A DNA stretch of 64,000 nucleotides. Origin: Pseudoflavitalea rhizosphaerae (GTDB lineage Bacteria; Bacteroidota; Bacteroidia; Chitinophagales; Chitinophagaceae). The notes under the pieces were generated by a model that searched no databases, was not told the DNA's origin, and saw only the letters and a program-made list of their open reading frames with translations. How positions within the stretch are numbered: position 1 is the first letter of the stretch; the number at the start of each line of letters is the position of its first letter. Made by a program: the position numbers and the translations under genes. The stretch is from NCBI RefSeq assembly GCF_003991355.1, contig NZ_RCSU01000017.1:62001-126000 (forward strand). The letters run 5' to 3'. Below, piece after piece: positions 26,545 to 35,514 of the stretch.

Positions 26545-27231
26545 ATGAAACTACCTGAATTTGAAGGAAAACTTGCTTATCTGGATGATGAAGCGGTAGA
26601 GGAATGTGTGATGGCCGGCATACGGTCTTTCGGGCACCAGTTCACACAGGAGGAACTTTCTCAACTGGAAACACTGGGAGATTTCTATAACCTGATAGAA
26701 AATAAATTCGCCAACAGGCATTCACCGGAATGTACCAGTCAGCAAGCTTTCTACAAATTGAGGCAATGCATTGCCGATTCACTTAAGGTCGATAAGAACA
26801 GCATAACTCCTTCTTCTTCCCTGGAAGAATTATTTCCACGAAAGATAAGATGGAGAAAAATGAAACAACTCAGGCAAGATATGGGCATTAAGACCCAGTT
26901 GCTGGAAATGAAAGGATGGCTGCGTACATTATTTGCGTTTTTAATTGTTGCATCCCTGATGATGTTTTTCTTCAATTGGATCCTCGCTTTAATGACACTG
27001 GTTTCCCTGATAATATTGAATCGTATTGCAGCCATATTCAATAATGAGCTCAGCTACCCTGATCTCCGGGAATTATCTGAATACCTTACCATATTCGAGT
27101 ATGCAGCAGTACGCAGAAAGCCAGAAACAGCCAACCTGTATGAAGTGCGGGCTGTGATCAACCAGGTTTTCATCAGGCGTGAAAAATTGAAACAGGAGGA
27201 CCTTACTCCTGAGCAGAAACTGATAGAATAA
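26545..27231 (+). CDS. Membrane protein with an acyl-carrier-protein-like N-terminal half
   Basis: A 228-residue protein. Residues about 65-120 (QAFYKLRQCIADSLKVDKNS, then SSSLEELFPR) have the helix pattern of an acyl carrier protein, and a serine sits where the phosphopantetheine site could be, but the DSL signature is not at its normal position, so carrier activity is uncertain. Two adjacent membrane helices follow (FAFLIVASLMMFFFNWILAL and LVSLIILNRIAAIF, about 128-165), then a hydrophilic tail. The Nudix gene begins 16 bp downstream, suggesting co-transcription. I do not recognise a named family. Confidence 0.65.
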   Translation: MKLPEFEGKLAYLDDEAVEECVMAGIRSFGHQFTQEELSQLETLGDFYNLIENKFANRHSPECTSQQAFYKLRQCIADSLKVDKNSITPSSSLEELFPRKIRWRKMKQLRQDMGIKTQLLEMKGWLRTLFAFLIVASLMMFFFNWILALMTLVSLIILNRIAAIFNNELSYPDLRELSEYLTIFEYAAVRRKPETANLYEVRAVINQVFIRREKLKQEDLTPEQKLIE

Positions 27232-27247
27232 TTTTCAAATTCAATAC

Positions 27248-27784
27248 ATGATCCGAAATAATCTCCTGGAGCTATTGATGGCGTATCGAACAGATGACCA
27301 ACTGGAAAATGAAATGCTGCAGGATACGATCAACTTCATCCGTCAACACCCTGACTGTTTTGAACGTGGCCTGCTGATTGGTCATGTTACCGGTTCTGCA
27401 TGGATCCTGAATAAAGAGGGCACGCATACTTTAATGCTGCATCATAAAAAACTGGACAAATGGTTTCAGCCCGGCGGACATTGCGATGGAGATCCCAACG
27501 TGATGGCAGTTGCCGCCAAAGAAGCTTTTGAAGAAACAGGAATAGATGTACACCCGCTCTCTGCGGCCGTTTTTGATGTAGACCATCATGTGATCCCCGA
27601 AAGAAATGGAGTTCCCGAACATATACATTACGATATCCGGTTTCTCTTTCAAGCGGACAAAACTGCTGATGAGCTTCCCTCCAATCCGGAAGCGAATGCC
27701 GTGAGATGGATACCCCTGGAAAAAGTGGAAGAATATAATGATACCCCTTCTATCCTGAGGCTGGTGAAGAAAACCCTGAAATGA
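27248..27784 (+). CDS. Nudix hydrolase
   Basis: A 178-residue enzyme that cleaves nucleoside diphosphates linked to another moiety. The Nudix box runs from GGHCDGDPNVMAVAAKEAFE into ETGID; the helix KEAFEETGI keeps the metal-binding Glu pair, while the first conserved Glu after Gly is replaced by an Asp/Asn-rich segment. The upstream region (KKLDKWFQPGGHCDG) is typical of a subgroup common in Bacteroidota and Actinobacteria. Substrate is unknown. It follows the ACP-like membrane protein by 16 bp and its stop meets the stop of the convergent Toprim gene. Confidence 0.88.
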   Translation: MIRNNLLELLMAYRTDDQLENEMLQDTINFIRQHPDCFERGLLIGHVTGSAWILNKEGTHTLMLHHKKLDKWFQPGGHCDGDPNVMAVAAKEAFEETGIDVHPLSAAVFDVDHHVIPERNGVPEHIHYDIRFLFQADKTADELPSNPEANAVRWIPLEKVEEYNDTPSILRLVKKTLK

Positions 27785-27785
27785 A

Positions 27786-28685
27786 CTATGAGATCAGGTG
27801 CACCAGCCAGTCGTTCACATCTTCATAATCTGCGTAAGAACTATTCATGGCTGTATGCTGTAAGTGGGGATGTTCTATACAGAATTTTCTCAGGCCTTCT
27901 GTGGCTTTATGACCTGTGCCATCATTATCGAACCAGGTATACACAAATTTATATTGTAGCTTCAACAGCATTGGCAGTGCTTGTTTGAGCATGCTGGCCG
28001 AGTTCAGTACAATCACATTGTCGTTAAGCCTGGGTTTGTCTTCGATCACCAGCAAGGATAAGAAATCCATAAAGCCTTCGAAGAGGTGTACTCCTTCTGC
28101 TTCCGGTGTTTTACCTCTTAGTGTGGTGATAGCTTTGTGACCTATACAACCTTTGAAGGAACGGGTGCGGTTTTCGTATCCGCCTGCGTTGTTCTTAAAC
28201 CCAATGGAGCGGATAGAATTTCCCGTTTCATGGTCCAGCAATTTTATTTCCCGAAGGTATAACTGAGCCAGCTCAAGGGGGATACCCCTTTCTTCGAGAT
28301 AATCGATCAGCATTTTCGAGCGGAGCTTTGAGGTGGCTACCAGTTCAATGCGATTTGTTTCTTCCTGCTCTGCCGCCTGGAAATAAGGGTTAACCGTAGG
28401 CAGGATACCGGATAGACCGCCCAGCCATTTTAGTGCATCAGAATAGGAATGAGGCTGGCCCTGGCTTTCAAGCCATGCTTTGGTGAACCTGATGATGCCT
28501 CCACCCTGTCCGGAGCCGAAATCGTACCAGACATTGCGCTTAAGGTTCACCGTGAAACTGGCTGTTTTTTCTGACCGGAACGGGGAAAGATACCAATGGT
28601 CCTTTGTGGTTTTTTTGGTAGGAAGATGACCGAGTTTATCCAGCACATCGGTAATGGCTATCGTTATTGCCTGCTCGAAGTTCAT
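27786..28685 (-). CDS. Toprim-domain, DnaG-primase-like protein without zinc cysteines
   Basis: A 299-residue protein resembling the primase-like proteins of Bacteroidota mobile elements. Residues about 25-65 follow the CHC2 zinc-finger plan of DnaG (SPFRSEKTASFTVN, then WYDFGSGQGG) but the zinc-ligand cysteine/histidine set is missing: CPFH becomes SPFR and the FGCG position reads FGSG. A Toprim-like domain follows (about 190-280): the catalytic Glu in LFEGFMDFLSLL and the DxD-like pair in YTWFDNDGTGHKATEGL. No relaxase, integrase or other mobility gene is adjacent, so it looks like a stranded remnant or a domesticated gene. Primase activity is not assured. Confidence 0.75.
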   Translation of the reverse strand: MNFEQAITIAITDVLDKLGHLPTKKTTKDHWYLSPFRSEKTASFTVNLKRNVWYDFGSGQGGGIIRFTKAWLESQGQPHSYSDALKWLGGLSGILPTVNPYFQAAEQEETNRIELVATSKLRSKMLIDYLEERGIPLELAQLYLREIKLLDHETGNSIRSIGFKNNAGGYENRTRSFKGCIGHKAITTLRGKTPEAEGVHLFEGFMDFLSLLVIEDKPRLNDNVIVLNSASMLKQALPMLLKLQYKFVYTWFDNDGTGHKATEGLRKFCIEHPHLQHTAMNSSYADYEDVNDWLVHLIS

Positions 28686-28720
28686 GCCAGGCCAAGTTAC
28701 GGAATCAATATTCCATTATT

Positions 28721-29938
28721 CTATTTTTTCTGAAACCGGAACAGGTCTTCATCAGGCTCTTTCTTCCCTGAAATGAAATTGCGGATTATCTCTGCACCCA
28801 GCCGGCTCCAGGTAATGCCATTGCCTCCAAAGGCCATCACTGCAAAGCAATTGTATAACCCCGGCATTACCCCGATCAGGGGAAGTCCTGTGGGCGTTAC
28901 GCCAAAAGCGCCGCTCCAGGCATAATCCGCGCGAATATCAATTCCGGGAAGGAGTTTGGATAATTTTTTTTGAAGCACGGGAATCTTTTCCTTATTGAGA
29001 GCGTTGCGTTGTTCTTCATCACTGAATTCTTCATCTTCTCCGCCGCAGATGATACGATTATCCGGGGTTGTGCGGAGGTAGAGATATGGATCCGAGGCCT
29101 GCCAGATAACAGGAAGACCCTTTACCAGTGAAGGTGCTTGCTTCATAGTGGCAATTGCCCAGGTTGAATAAATGCTGAAACGCTGGTCCATCAGTTGTTC
29201 CGGCACTTCATAGCCTGTGGTGAAGATGGCGTATCGTGCAGTGACGGTAAATCCATAACTGGTTTCCAGGTACACGCGACGCGGACTGGTTGTGAGATCA
29301 CGAACAGTTACCGGAGAATAGATATGTGCACCTTTTTTCAGCGCTTCCAATAGAAATCCATTGCTTAGGTGATAAGGATGCGCCGTATAATTGTGATATG
29401 ATCTGAGTGCGGCGGCAGCATGCAGTCCGTATTCATCAAGGAGCATTTTTCTTTTGATGAGTTCTGTTTGAAGACCGATCTGGTTGCGAAACTCAAGTTC
29501 TTTGGAAAGTGCAGCAGCATTCAGCACATTGCCGTTAAGATAAAGGCTCTGCTGAAGCCTGAGGCCGCAACGAATGCCCAACATTTTGATTCGCACGGCC
29601 AATCCTTCCAGGCATAATTTAGATCTGCGCCAGGCACGTGCTGCATTATCGAAACCTATTTGAGGGATAAGGCGGGTTAATGGCTGATCAATTTCGAACT
29701 GCAAAAGTGCGGTAGTGGCCATGGTGGATCCATGCCCGGGAAATCGTTTATCGAGAACAACAACTTTGAAGCCTGCGCTGGCAAGTTCTTCAGCCATCAT
29801 GGCTCCACTGATGCCTGCGCCGATGATAGCCACGTCCGTACGGATATCTTTCCTGGCCACATCAATAGGCAATTGTTTGGAAGGATGATCCGCCCAGAGC
29901 GGATTTCCGAAATGGAGGTCCTTTTCCGAAGTGACCAT
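28721..29938 (-). CDS. FAD-dependent oxidoreductase (DAO family)
   Basis: A 405-residue flavoprotein of the DadA / glycine-oxidase-like family, oxidising an amine or amino acid. The N-terminal FAD-binding motif is VAIIGAGISGAMMAEELA (about residues 33-50), then FPGHGSTMATTAL, a family hallmark, and the C-terminal FAD contact AFGGNGITWS. No signal peptide. Neighbours on both sides are on the same strand with gaps of 35-44 bp, so it may be part of a loose operon with the methyltransferase and acetyltransferase upstream. The substrate cannot be named. Confidence 0.87.
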   Translation of the reverse strand: MVTSEKDLHFGNPLWADHPSKQLPIDVARKDIRTDVAIIGAGISGAMMAEELASAGFKVVVLDKRFPGHGSTMATTALLQFEIDQPLTRLIPQIGFDNAARAWRRSKLCLEGLAVRIKMLGIRCGLRLQQSLYLNGNVLNAAALSKELEFRNQIGLQTELIKRKMLLDEYGLHAAAALRSYHNYTAHPYHLSNGFLLEALKKGAHIYSPVTVRDLTTSPRRVYLETSYGFTVTARYAIFTTGYEVPEQLMDQRFSIYSTWAIATMKQAPSLVKGLPVIWQASDPYLYLRTTPDNRIICGGEDEEFSDEEQRNALNKEKIPVLQKKLSKLLPGIDIRADYAWSGAFGVTPTGLPLIGVMPGLYNCFAVMAFGGNGITWSRLGAEIIRNFISGKKEPDEDLFRFQKK

Positions 29939-29982
29939 AGGTATGGTTTTACAAATCTCACTAAAAAAGGGTACCAGGGTTA

Positions 29983-30510
29983 CTATCCAACAAAAGCGAT
30001 CAGGGCGAAGGAACGTATGGGCTCTTTGATTTCCACATGGCTACGGTAGATTTTGAAACCATTGCTGGTAAGCATGTTTTCGATCTTCTTCATCAATTGA
30101 AGATCGATACCGGAGGGTGTTTGATAGAACACGAATAGTTTGCCATCGGGGGTCAGCAGTTTTCGGATGAGGGCTAGCTCGTCTGATGTATTCTTCCAGA
30201 AGAAATTCACATTGAAGGCAAGGATCTTATTGAAAGGCTGGCGGAAACTGGCGTCTGCAAAGGATTTGGTCTGCAGGGAAAGTTTGCCGTTGCTGATGGC
30301 TGCCTGGTTTCTTTTTTCTGCTTTGCGAACCATCGAAACCGAGCTGTCGATAGCCGTCAGTTTGCCTTTGACGAGTGATGCTGTGATCAGCTCTGCCAGC
30401 AAACCTGCACCACATCCAATTTCCAGGATCTGATCATCAGCTTCGGGTGCGATGAGTGCGGCCGCCCATTCGAAACGATTGACAGCTGGATTGATTATTT
30501 CTTTTGCCAT
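29983..30510 (-). CDS. Class I SAM-dependent methyltransferase
   Basis: A 175-residue protein with the Rossmann methyltransferase motif I (ILEIGCGAGLLAELI, about residues 28-42), acidic motif II (LTAIDSS) and a motif IV-like KILAFNVNFFW. It lacks any recognisable substrate domain, so the target (small molecule or macromolecule) is open. Its start overlaps the 3' end of the upstream acetyltransferase gene by 16 nt, strong evidence for translational coupling. Confidence 0.87.
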   Translation of the reverse strand: MAKEIINPAVNRFEWAAALIAPEADDQILEIGCGAGLLAELITASLVKGKLTAIDSSVSMVRKAEKRNQAAISNGKLSLQTKSFADASFRQPFNKILAFNVNFFWKNTSDELALIRKLLTPDGKLFVFYQTPSGIDLQLMKKIENMLTSNGFKIYRSHVEIKEPIRSFALIAFVG

Positions 30511-30989
30511 TTCATATCATATCGATCCATGCCCGGGGCATAGGAATCCTTTGTAATCTTTTCAATAACAAAACCGTGCCGTTCGAAGAACGGATAAGAA
30601 TGCTGGGTAGTATCCAACCACAGTACTGCCGTGGGGTATAGCGTTGCGATCCTGTTCAGTCGATGATAAAGTAAAGCGCTTCCGATTCCTTTCCTGTGAT
30701 AACTGCTGTGTACAAGTCCCCAGGCTAATGTGGCCTGGTTGGTTGCAGGATTATAGCCAAAGCCTCCGCAGGCAATCACTTCATTTTGCAGAAGGGCCAC
30801 GTAATAGCGGTTTTCTTCATCGGGGTAGAGTTCTTTGGAGCCTTCGAGGTAATCGAGCCATTCATCAAATTGCCTGACCTCGTCTGTGGTGAAATATTTG
30901 GGAGTGTTGCTGGCAAACGCATCCACACAGCCTTTCCTGTATGCTGGTGCATAAGGAAGAATTGTAATATCCCAGGAGCTGGTTTTCAT
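30495..30989 (-). CDS. GNAT-family N-acetyltransferase
   Basis: A 164-residue acetyltransferase: the acetyl-CoA loop is LVHSSYHRKGIGSALLYHR (RKGIGS), preceded by ACGGFGYNPATNQATLAWGL and followed by the late YPFFERHGFVIE strand. The gene overlaps the methyltransferase by 16 nt on the same strand and is the first of that group. Substrate unknown. The 263-bp region upstream of it up to the divergent fragment at 31254 shows no gene. Confidence 0.87.
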   Translation of the reverse strand: MKTSSWDITILPYAPAYRKGCVDAFASNTPKYFTTDEVRQFDEWLDYLEGSKELYPDEENRYYVALLQNEVIACGGFGYNPATNQATLAWGLVHSSYHRKGIGSALLYHRLNRIATLYPTAVLWLDTTQHSYPFFERHGFVIEKITKDSYAPGMDRYDMKWQKK

Positions 30990-31253
30990 TTTATGGCAGG
31001 TTGAATTAATGCTAATGGAAAATCCGGGAAAAAGTTCACATTGGGAGCCGGAATTTTATAAGTGGAATTCGAGAGGGATGCATAATTTTAGTAGCCAGGT
31101 TGGCTCATTTTACCTTCAGGCATGATATCGGCGATTACAACGAACGGGCTCTGGACATCACTACTGGCTTTTGTTTTGCAGGATTGTAATGGTTGTATTT
31201 TTCAATAATTTGCGTGCCATTTTCTGGCTAACTCACGGTTTTGAAATTCATCT

Positions 31254-31574
31254 ATGATTAAATCTATAGCAAAAGGCATCAACCTGTTGTTTGGAGGTAT
31301 ATTGAAGAAGAACAAAGTGTTTGTCAGTAATTCCCTCGAATTCCTGCATCGGGAACGAACCCTGGATAAGAATTACTTCGATTATGTGCGATTATCCATG
31401 CTGGAACTGATCAGTTTTGAGACAAATAATAAGAAACTGCAAGGTAATGTAGCGGAGCTTGACGTTTACAAAGGGAAATTCGCCAGGTATATCAACCAAT
31501 ATTTTTCAGACACGTCCGTTGAAGCTGTGTTGAAACAAATGCCTTTTCCAAATCAATGCAAACCCCATCCATTT
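31254..31574 (+). pseudogene. Decayed TylF/macrocin-type O-methyltransferase fragment
   Basis: The first 107 codons of a longer open frame read like the N-terminus of a TylF-family sugar O-methyltransferase: FDYVRLSMLELISFE, then GNVAELDVYKGKFARYINQY. After that the text jumps to FSDTSVEAVLKQMPFPNQC, which in intact family members (as I recall them) lies some 30-40 residues further on, past an LFDTFEGF-like segment absent here. The rest of the enzyme, including most of the SAM-binding core, is missing. So this is an in-frame internal deletion plus a 3' truncation, joined without a stop to the secreted-protein gene starting at 31575. Reading it as a fusion protein is less likely because a clean signal peptide starts there. 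Confidence 0.65.
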
Positions 31575-32540
31575 ATGAAAAAGAGCTTCAAATTGATCTT
31601 ACTCACTCTCTGGTTCTTTCCCCTGTTTGCAGTTGCAAGGCAGACTGTTGATTTTCCTGAAAAAATTGGAACTGCCAGAACCTCCAGGCATATAAACATT
31701 CCGGGAACAAGAGTGTTCCTGGCTATTCCCTCAGGTTTTGCGCCTTCCAGTAAACAAGGGATGCTGAGAAAGGACAAACTAAATGCAATCGATATTTCTG
31801 ATTCAGTTGGAGATAATTATTTCGATTTCGATTGGACGAGGATCAAAGGGTTCTATGAGTCCAAAGGAGCAAAAGTGCTTTCCACCCGCACCCTTATTGT
31901 GCAAGGGTATTCCGGTTTTCATTTATCGATGCAGGCTTCTCCGAATACGATCACACATATGTTGGTTTTTGGAGATTATTCTTTCTGCACCAGGATTATC
32001 ACCGTTACTGCCGGGACCGATAAGAAAGCGGAAATGGAAATAGTAGAGATGCTCAAAAACATCTGGTATGCAAAAGCACGGGAGATGAACCCGGAAGCAG
32101 CAGCCGGGTTTGTTCTGGATACAAAGGAATCAAGACTTTCCTATCACGGATACAATACTAACAAAGAGGTATATGCGTATTTCTATACCGGTGTTCAATA
32201 CCCGACGCTTGATCAATACCCGTTTGTCCTGATTTCCAGGGTGCCGGAAAACGTGACGGGTACTTTAGCAGAAATTTCTACCCTGACAGATAATTTGATG
32301 GTCAGCCAATATGCTATCATCAATCCTCTAAAGAAAAACGTGAGTTCACAAAAGATCAACGGTTTTGATGCTTACCAGGCTGAGCTGCACGGGCAGATCA
32401 ATACTACTAATGTGGTATTATATTATTTGCTGATAACCGATGGGAAAAAGACATTTCATTTGCTTGGCCTGGCAAGGAATGAACTGGATAAAAATTTGGC
32501 GGAGTTTAGGAAACTGGCGGGAACGATGAAGCTAAAATAG
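31575..32540 (+). CDS. Unknown exported protein
   Basis: A 321-residue protein of no family I recognise. The frame is open from 31254, but the Met at 31575 begins a good signal peptide (MKKSFKLILLTLWFFPLFAVA, cleavage after AVA likely), so the gene starts there. The mature protein looks globular and beta-rich, with a repeated half pattern: a first region around IPGTRVFLAIPSGF and a second around ESRLSYHGYN. It is followed by two hairpins (32546-32562 and 32577-32603). The preceding sequence is a methyltransferase remnant, suggesting a DNA rearrangement placed it here. Confidence 0.7.
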   Translation: MKKSFKLILLTLWFFPLFAVARQTVDFPEKIGTARTSRHINIPGTRVFLAIPSGFAPSSKQGMLRKDKLNAIDISDSVGDNYFDFDWTRIKGFYESKGAKVLSTRTLIVQGYSGFHLSMQASPNTITHMLVFGDYSFCTRIITVTAGTDKKAEMEIVEMLKNIWYAKAREMNPEAAAGFVLDTKESRLSYHGYNTNKEVYAYFYTGVQYPTLDQYPFVLISRVPENVTGTLAEISTLTDNLMVSQYAIINPLKKNVSSQKINGFDAYQAELHGQINTTNVVLYYLLITDGKKTFHLLGLARNELDKNLAEFRKLAGTMKLK

Positions 32541-32573
32541 AAACGCAGGGTTAAAAACCCTGTTGGATAAAAC

Positions 32574-32606
32574 AAAAAAGCGACTACGTTTTCGTAATCG
32601 CTTTTT
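32574..32606. terminator. Bidirectional terminator between the exported-protein gene and tRNA-Phe
   Basis: AGCGACTACG and CGTAATCGCT form a stem around TTTT, flanked by A-run on one side and T-run on the other, so it can stop transcription of the plus-strand gene and of the minus-strand tRNA. A second small hairpin (CAGGGTT with AACCCTG, 32546-32562) lies just before it. Confidence 0.85.
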
Positions 32607-32609
32607 CTG

Positions 32610-32682
32610 TGGTGTGGGGCGGGATCGAACCGCCGACACAAGGATTTTCAGTCCTTTGCTCTACCGACTGAGCTACCGCACC
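32610..32682 (-). tRNA. tRNA-Phe (GAA)
   Basis: On the minus strand a complete cloverleaf is visible: acceptor GGTGCGG, D arm GCTC...GAGC, anticodon stem AAGGA/TCCTT with loop CTGAAAA (anticodon GAA), variable loop, and T arm GGCGG-TTCGATC-CCGCC. The 3' acceptor strand reads CCACACC, which leaves a C5-A68 mismatch in an otherwise perfect 7-bp stem. The CCA end is not encoded. The terminator at 32574-32606 follows. Confidence 0.96.
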
Positions 32683-32845
32683 ATTATTTCAAATCCAAAG
32701 TTAACAATCATCCCCCTATTCTTTCTGCTCCTTTGAATTACCCGTTCGGGGCTGCAAAAATAGGGGGATTCATTTTAATAACCTGAAAATAATTGAATTA
32801 TTTCTTTCCTTTTTCCCGCAACACCGCGATGAGGGCCGTTGGGGC

Positions 32846-35143
32846 CTACATCCCATATTGCGCAAGGAATTTGATGCGCATGATCTTCAGCTGTTCCCAG
32901 TTGAAATTGCCATCAGACAACTCCTGCTGCGCCACCTGCAAAGAAGAAGTTTCACACCCTTTGAAGTATTCCAGGATATCTTCCTGCTCGTGTTCATCCA
33001 GCATCTCATTGATGGCGTAATCCAGGTTCAGTTTGGTTCCGCTCGCTGCGATGGTCTCCATTTCTTCCAGCATCTCGTCCATTCTCCAACCTTTGTTCCT
33101 GGCGATGGTTTCCAGCGGGATCCTCTTATCTGTCTGTTGAATGATATAAACTTTATTGCCGCTCTTGTTCACCACGCTCTTCATCACGAAATCATCCGGG
33201 CGTTCGATATTGTTTTCCTCCACGTACTTCGCCACCATTTCAATGAAGGGCTTACCATAACGCATGGCTTTTCCTTTGCTCACACCGGAACATTTTTCCA
33301 GTTCCTGTGTGTTGGTAGGGTACAATGTTGCCATATCCTGCAATGAAGTTTCGAGGAAGATCACGAAAGGAGGAAGTTGTTTCTTCTTCGCTTCTTTTTG
33401 ACGAAGCTCTTTCAGCATCTCGAACAACTTCTCATCAACTGCAGTACCAACTGCTGTTTCGGCGCCACCTTCTTCATCGTCTGCGTTTGCTTCTTCGTAA
33501 AGGTTATTGAGAACAATGGGGAAAGATTTTGGTTTCTTCAGGAATGCCTCTCCCGCTTTGGTGATCTTCAGTACTCCGTAGTCTTCTATCTCTTTGCTGA
33601 GCAATCCACCGAGTAACATCTGCCTGATAAGCGAACCCCAGTAATGATCGGGTTCATCCTTTCCGATTCCGAACTCGGCAATGCCTTCATGACGGAACAT
33701 CGTGATATTGGGCGTAAGCCTTCCGATCAGAATATTCACGGTATAGTCTGTTGCGAAACGTTCATCGAGGGCTTTGATCACTTTCAATACTTTCACCGCA
33801 TTGTCTTTCGCTTCTACCTGTTCTTTCGGGTGCAGGCAGTTGTCGCACTCCCCACAGTTCTTTGTAGTATAGTCTTCACCGAAATAGCTCATGAGAACTT
33901 TACGGCGACAAACGCCACTCTCGGCGTAAGCTACCGTTTCGTTGATGAGTTGGGCGCCAACTTCGCGTTCACTGAGGGGCTTGTCGCGCATCAGGTGTTC
34001 GAGTTTGGCAACGTCTTTATGGGAATAGTAGAGGATACATTTTCCTTCGAGGCCATCGCGGCCTGCACGGCCTGTTTCCTGGTAGTAGTTCTCGATGCTC
34101 TTGGGGATATTGTAGTGGATCACGAAGCGGATATCAGGTTTATCGATACCCATTCCGAATGCGATAGTGGCAACGATCACCTGCACATCTTCATTCAGGA
34201 ACATATCCTGGCGTTCTGCGCGAAGCTTGGCATCGAGGCCTGCATGGTAAGCAACCGCTTTGATCCCGTTGGCCACCAGCATGTCTGCCAGCTCTTCGGT
34301 GGTCTTGCGATTGAGTGTATAGATGATACCGCTCTTGTCTTTCATCTGCACAATGAAGCGCACGATGTTTTTGAGGGTCTGGTCTTTTTTGATCTTTGGC
34401 TGGATCTCGTAGTAGAGATTGGGCCTGTTGAAGGAGGAGATGAACACATTGGGTTCCTGGAGCCCGAGGTTCTGGATGATATCGCTTTTCACTTTCGGGG
34501 TAGCCGTGGCCGTGAGAGCGATAACGGGAATGTCCGGATTGATCTGCGTCATCATTTCGCGGAGGCGGCGGTATTCCGGGCGGAAGTCGTGACCCCACTC
34601 GGAGATACAGTGTGCTTCGTCCACTGCGAAGAAAGAAAGTTTGAGGTCGGCGAAGAATTCGAGGTTCTCCTGTTTGGTAAGCGTTTCGGGCGCTACGTAT
34701 AACATTTTGGTGCGGCCGCTCTGGAGGTCGTCCTGAACGGTGCGGATCTCTTTCTTACTTAAGGTGGAGTTGAGGAAGTGGGCTACATCGTCTTTACTGC
34801 TATAGCTGCGGACCAGGTCTACCTGGTTTTTCATCAGGGCGATGAGGGGGCTTACAATGATGGCCACACCCGGGCTGATGATGGCCGGAAGCTGGTAACA
34901 CAAACTCTTACCACCTCCGGTGGGTTTAATTACGAATGTATCTTTTCCGCTGAGTAAACTTTTAATGATGGCTTCCTGGTTGCCTTTGAATGCATCGAAC
35001 CCGAAATGTTCCTGTAATGCTTCATGGAGAGCTGCGCTGGTGGGAGCTACATTTTTTGCAGAGCCGTTAGTGGATGGTCCGGTTGCGGTTTTTGTTCCTT
35101 TAGCCGTTTTGGCTGTGGACGTTTTTTTGGTCGTTGTTGCCAT
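32846..35143 (-). CDS. recQ: ATP-dependent DNA helicase RecQ
   Basis: RecQ unwinds DNA 3' to 5' in recombination and fork repair. The start chosen is ATG 35143 (MATTTKKTSTAK) rather than the in-frame one at 35167. A low-complexity Lys/Thr/Ala-rich N-terminal tail of about 45 residues precedes the helicase core: Walker A in KPTGGGKSLCYQLPA, the DEAH box FFAVDEAHCISEWGHDFR, and motif VI QETGRAGRDG. The zinc-binding cysteines are in CRRKVLMSYFGE and CGECDNC. A winged-helix region, an HRDC-like domain and an additional helical C-terminal part follow, making it 765 residues, longer than the 609 of E. coli. It is a single gene. Confidence 0.95.
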   Translation of the reverse strand: MATTTKKTSTAKTAKGTKTATGPSTNGSAKNVAPTSAALHEALQEHFGFDAFKGNQEAIIKSLLSGKDTFVIKPTGGGKSLCYQLPAIISPGVAIIVSPLIALMKNQVDLVRSYSSKDDVAHFLNSTLSKKEIRTVQDDLQSGRTKMLYVAPETLTKQENLEFFADLKLSFFAVDEAHCISEWGHDFRPEYRRLREMMTQINPDIPVIALTATATPKVKSDIIQNLGLQEPNVFISSFNRPNLYYEIQPKIKKDQTLKNIVRFIVQMKDKSGIIYTLNRKTTEELADMLVANGIKAVAYHAGLDAKLRAERQDMFLNEDVQVIVATIAFGMGIDKPDIRFVIHYNIPKSIENYYQETGRAGRDGLEGKCILYYSHKDVAKLEHLMRDKPLSEREVGAQLINETVAYAESGVCRRKVLMSYFGEDYTTKNCGECDNCLHPKEQVEAKDNAVKVLKVIKALDERFATDYTVNILIGRLTPNITMFRHEGIAEFGIGKDEPDHYWGSLIRQMLLGGLLSKEIEDYGVLKITKAGEAFLKKPKSFPIVLNNLYEEANADDEEGGAETAVGTAVDEKLFEMLKELRQKEAKKKQLPPFVIFLETSLQDMATLYPTNTQELEKCSGVSKGKAMRYGKPFIEMVAKYVEENNIERPDDFVMKSVVNKSGNKVYIIQQTDKRIPLETIARNKGWRMDEMLEEMETIAASGTKLNLDYAINEMLDEHEQEDILEYFKGCETSSLQVAQQELSDGNFNWEQLKIMRIKFLAQYGM

Positions 35144-35514
35144 GCTCGTAATATTTCCTTCACACAAATTGTTTCAACAATACCTGCTACTATCAGTTAT
35201 ATATTATTGTTGTGGTCGAACTTTGATCAATAGATTTATTCACCAATCTCAGGTGTTGAATAGGAAAAGGACCTTTCTCACGCTCTCGCCGCGCAATAGA
35301 ACCTGGTCTCATGTGGCTAACCCCGTTAAAGGTGGTTGTTAGTTTGGTTCAGGTAAAGTCCCGGTTAGATGGACTGGTTTTAATTAAGGGTTGCGAATTT
35401 ACTTCAAATTAATGGTTATTCAAATGATTTAACAGTATTGTTGCAACAATTCATCCGGTATTGCATTTACTTAAATTCACACTATATTTCCGTAGGTTTG
35501 CGCCTAATTGAACT
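35144..35514. other. recQ-kdsD divergent intergenic region
   Basis: A 371-bp gap that must carry promoters for both genes. For kdsD, TAGGTTTG at 35493-35500 fits the -7 consensus, with a weak TTA at about 35471-35473 as -33 (19 bp spacing), placing transcription start near 35507, almost at the ATG. The rest is AT-rich and I see no small gene, tRNA or repeat in it. Confidence 0.4.
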
